A stretch of 14,202 nucleotides of DNA, taken from positions 1 to 14,202 of the forward strand of contig JAUHWE010000042.1 of assembly GCA_030424825.1 (NCBI GenBank), read 5' to 3'. Made by a program: the position numbers and the translations under genes. The notes beneath the pieces were generated by a model that had not been told where the DNA came from, did not search any database, and saw only the letters and a program-made list of their open reading frames with translations. This stretch comes from Verrucomicrobiia bacterium (GTDB lineage Bacteria; Verrucomicrobiota; Verrucomicrobiia; Opitutales; Opitutaceae). This document shows positions 12,770 through 14,202 of this stretch, piece after piece (within the stretch, counting starts at the first letter, position 1; every line of letters starts with the position of its first letter).

Positions 12770-14197
12770 CTAGGCGATTGTAGAAGCGGTACCCGAGTCG
12801 CTTGCTTGAGACTGTTCAGGGGAGGATTTTACGAATTCGCCGGAAAGATCTATCACATCCTCCATCGTGAGGTCGCTGAAAGCGGATTTACGAGCCTGCT
12901 CAAGGGAATCGTGGTAGCGCTTTACGATGGGGTCGTAGGTGTCAAAGAGCTCCTCGTCAGGCATGTCACCGTGTCTTTCAAAGCTCGTCTTAAAGTAGCC
13001 GAGCTCAATTCTGTCCAGTGGCTTTGCGGGTTGGTAGCGATAGTTCTGAAAGGGCTCTCCCGCTTCTGGAGGGATGGAGGAGACCAGATTCAAGTCGCAA
13101 AGGCGCATCAGGCTTGCGTTGACGTACTGTACAGGCAGCTTGGATATTTCTGCCAGCTCTTTGCCACTAAGGGCGGGTCCACACTCTCGAAAGCGTCTAC
13201 AGACAATGGAGAACAGAAGGAGGGAGATACTTTCTTTGGACGCAAAGTTCAAAGGTTCCCAGGCCATCTTATTGCTTTTGAAGTGGGCGTTTTGTACGGC
13301 GTATGAAACGCGACCGCCTAGTAGCATAAACAGCCAGAAAACATACATCCCAAACATCAATACCGGTATGATGGCGAGTGATCCGTATAGACTGCGATCG
13401 AGGGAAACGCGATTGGAGTAAAATGCGAACGCCATGGCGTTATTCCCTCCGATCAAAAAGAGCGCCACAAAGGCTCCGATGAAACTGGCCCGCCACGTCA
13501 CGAGAGTGTTTGGGATGAAGCGGTAGAATGTCGCCAAGACGGCTGACAGCATTAGAAACGTCCCTGCTTTTGATATCCAGCTAATAAGGGTGATGAGCCC
13601 TTCGCCGCCTGGAAGGGTGGATGCTAGGTCGTTCCATTTGAGGGCTTGGGCGGCCAAAATGGCGAGTCCTGCAGCCGCAACTACGGTTCCAAGCGTGATC
13701 ACGGTCCAGTAGAGTCCTACTCTCATGATCCAGCTTCGCCCTCGTTTGACACCCCAAATGTCGTTGAGAGCTCCTTCAATTGAAGAGAACAGCTGGATTA
13801 CAATCAGTATCAGCAGAATCATTCCGCTAATGCCAACTACTCCAGACTGGCTCGCTTCCACAAAATCTTGCAAGTACACTTTGAGCTGCGCGCGGCTGCC
13901 TTCTTCGTCCGGTGAATCCGGTGACTGCTCCTCTAAACTGGCGATTTGGGGGGCGATAAAACTAAGCCCCCGATAAATTTGATTCACCACGATATCCGGA
14001 TCCGATTTCTGCAAGACAAACCCTGATACGAGAATCATGATTGCGGTCATGGGAATCAAACCGATGAGCGAGCTGAAGCTCAAGGCAGCCGCTCGATTCA
14101 GGAGCCGGTTCTCTGAAACGCCATGGATGGTGATCGTGATAACGCGGAGCGCGGCGTACAGAAAGCGCTCGCCTCTGCGGGCATCGGTAATCGCCAT
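12770..14197 (-). CDS. YihY/BrkB-family inner-membrane protein with winged-helix-like tail
   Basis: Polytopic inner-membrane protein of the YihY/virulence-factor BrkB family (once mislabelled RNase BN); its molecular function is not settled. Six membrane segments lie in residues ~35-305, starting with the family pattern RAAALSFSSLIGLIPMTAIM, continuing with GALNDIWGVKRGRSWIMR near 140-158 and ending near LFMLLGGRVSYAVQN. A periplasmic acidic insert (EEQSPDSPDEEG, about 92-103) separates the first segments. The C-terminal ~170 residues are soluble: 325-375 look like a winged helix-turn-helix (LSGKELAEISKLPVQYVNASLMRL, split across helix and turn), followed by an acidic region ending near a Ser-rich tail. 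The length of 475 exceeds E. coli YihY (~290) because of this tail. ATG at 14197 leaves only five bases of upstream sequence in the window, but the N-terminus appears complete. Confidence 0.9.
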   Translation of the reverse strand: MAITDARRGERFLYAALRVITITIHGVSENRLLNRAAALSFSSLIGLIPMTAIMILVSGFVLQKSDPDIVVNQIYRGLSFIAPQIASLEEQSPDSPDEEGSRAQLKVYLQDFVEASQSGVVGISGMILLILIVIQLFSSIEGALNDIWGVKRGRSWIMRVGLYWTVITLGTVVAAAGLAILAAQALKWNDLASTLPGGEGLITLISWISKAGTFLMLSAVLATFYRFIPNTLVTWRASFIGAFVALFLIGGNNAMAFAFYSNRVSLDRSLYGSLAIIPVLMFGMYVFWLFMLLGGRVSYAVQNAHFKSNKMAWEPLNFASKESISLLLFSIVCRRFRECGPALSGKELAEISKLPVQYVNASLMRLCDLNLVSSIPPEAGEPFQNYRYQPAKPLDRIELGYFKTSFERHGDMPDEELFDTYDPIVKRYHDSLEQARKSAFSDLTMEDVIDLSGEFVKSSPEQSQASDSGTASTIA

Positions 14198-14202
14198 TTT
14201 CC

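Overview
The window looks like ordinary chromosome from a Gram-negative bacterium of the PVC group, most likely Verrucomicrobiota near Opitutia/Puniceicoccales. The reasons are a TolC-type outer-membrane protein, TonB and ExbB proteins, a free-standing SWIB-domain protein (typical of Chlamydiae and Verrucomicrobiota), an FmdB-like zinc ribbon, a uS2 with a long acidic Ala/Glu/Val tail, a short ~200-residue EF-Ts, and few good Shine-Dalgarno sequences. The phylum call is an inference from gene content; there is no rRNA in the window.

Layout. Positions 1-1846 (+) hold a leader with a hairpin, rpsB, tsf and a strong terminator. A second terminator facing the other way follows at once and serves a doubtful small secreted-protein gene on the minus strand (1968-2342). 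A tRNA-Ser(CGA) lies at 2604-2693 (+). Positions 2913-5027 (-) are an energy-transduction cluster: exbB, a Pro-rich tonB, a terminator, and a diverged tonB paralogue with its own promoter. No exbD is present. The paralogue's promoter is flanked by two TACAnnTGTA boxes, the BlaI/MecI/CopY-type operator core, 41 bp apart. A near-match lies in the spacer of the exbB promoter. An orphan NarL/FixJ response regulator follows (5288-5962, -). A 426-base intergenic region then leads to the SWIB gene (6389-6664, +) and its terminator.

Positions 6780-12626 (-) form a probable six-gene operon, in transcription order: membrane-anchored SurA/PpiD-like chaperone, FmdB-like zinc ribbon, CPBP membrane protease, TolC-family outer-membrane channel, YfcE-like phosphodiesterase, and an endonuclease/exonuclease/phosphatase-family hydrolase. 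CPBP and tolC overlap by four bases (ATGA). A promoter with a consensus -35 lies at 12654-12681. A YihY/BrkB membrane protein with a cytoplasmic winged-helix-like tail (12770-14197, -) is complete and closes the window.

I see no phage, IS element, CRISPR array or defence system. The observations most worth checking are the paired operators around the second tonB, the missing exbD, and the envelope-biogenesis operon that couples a CPBP protease to TolC.
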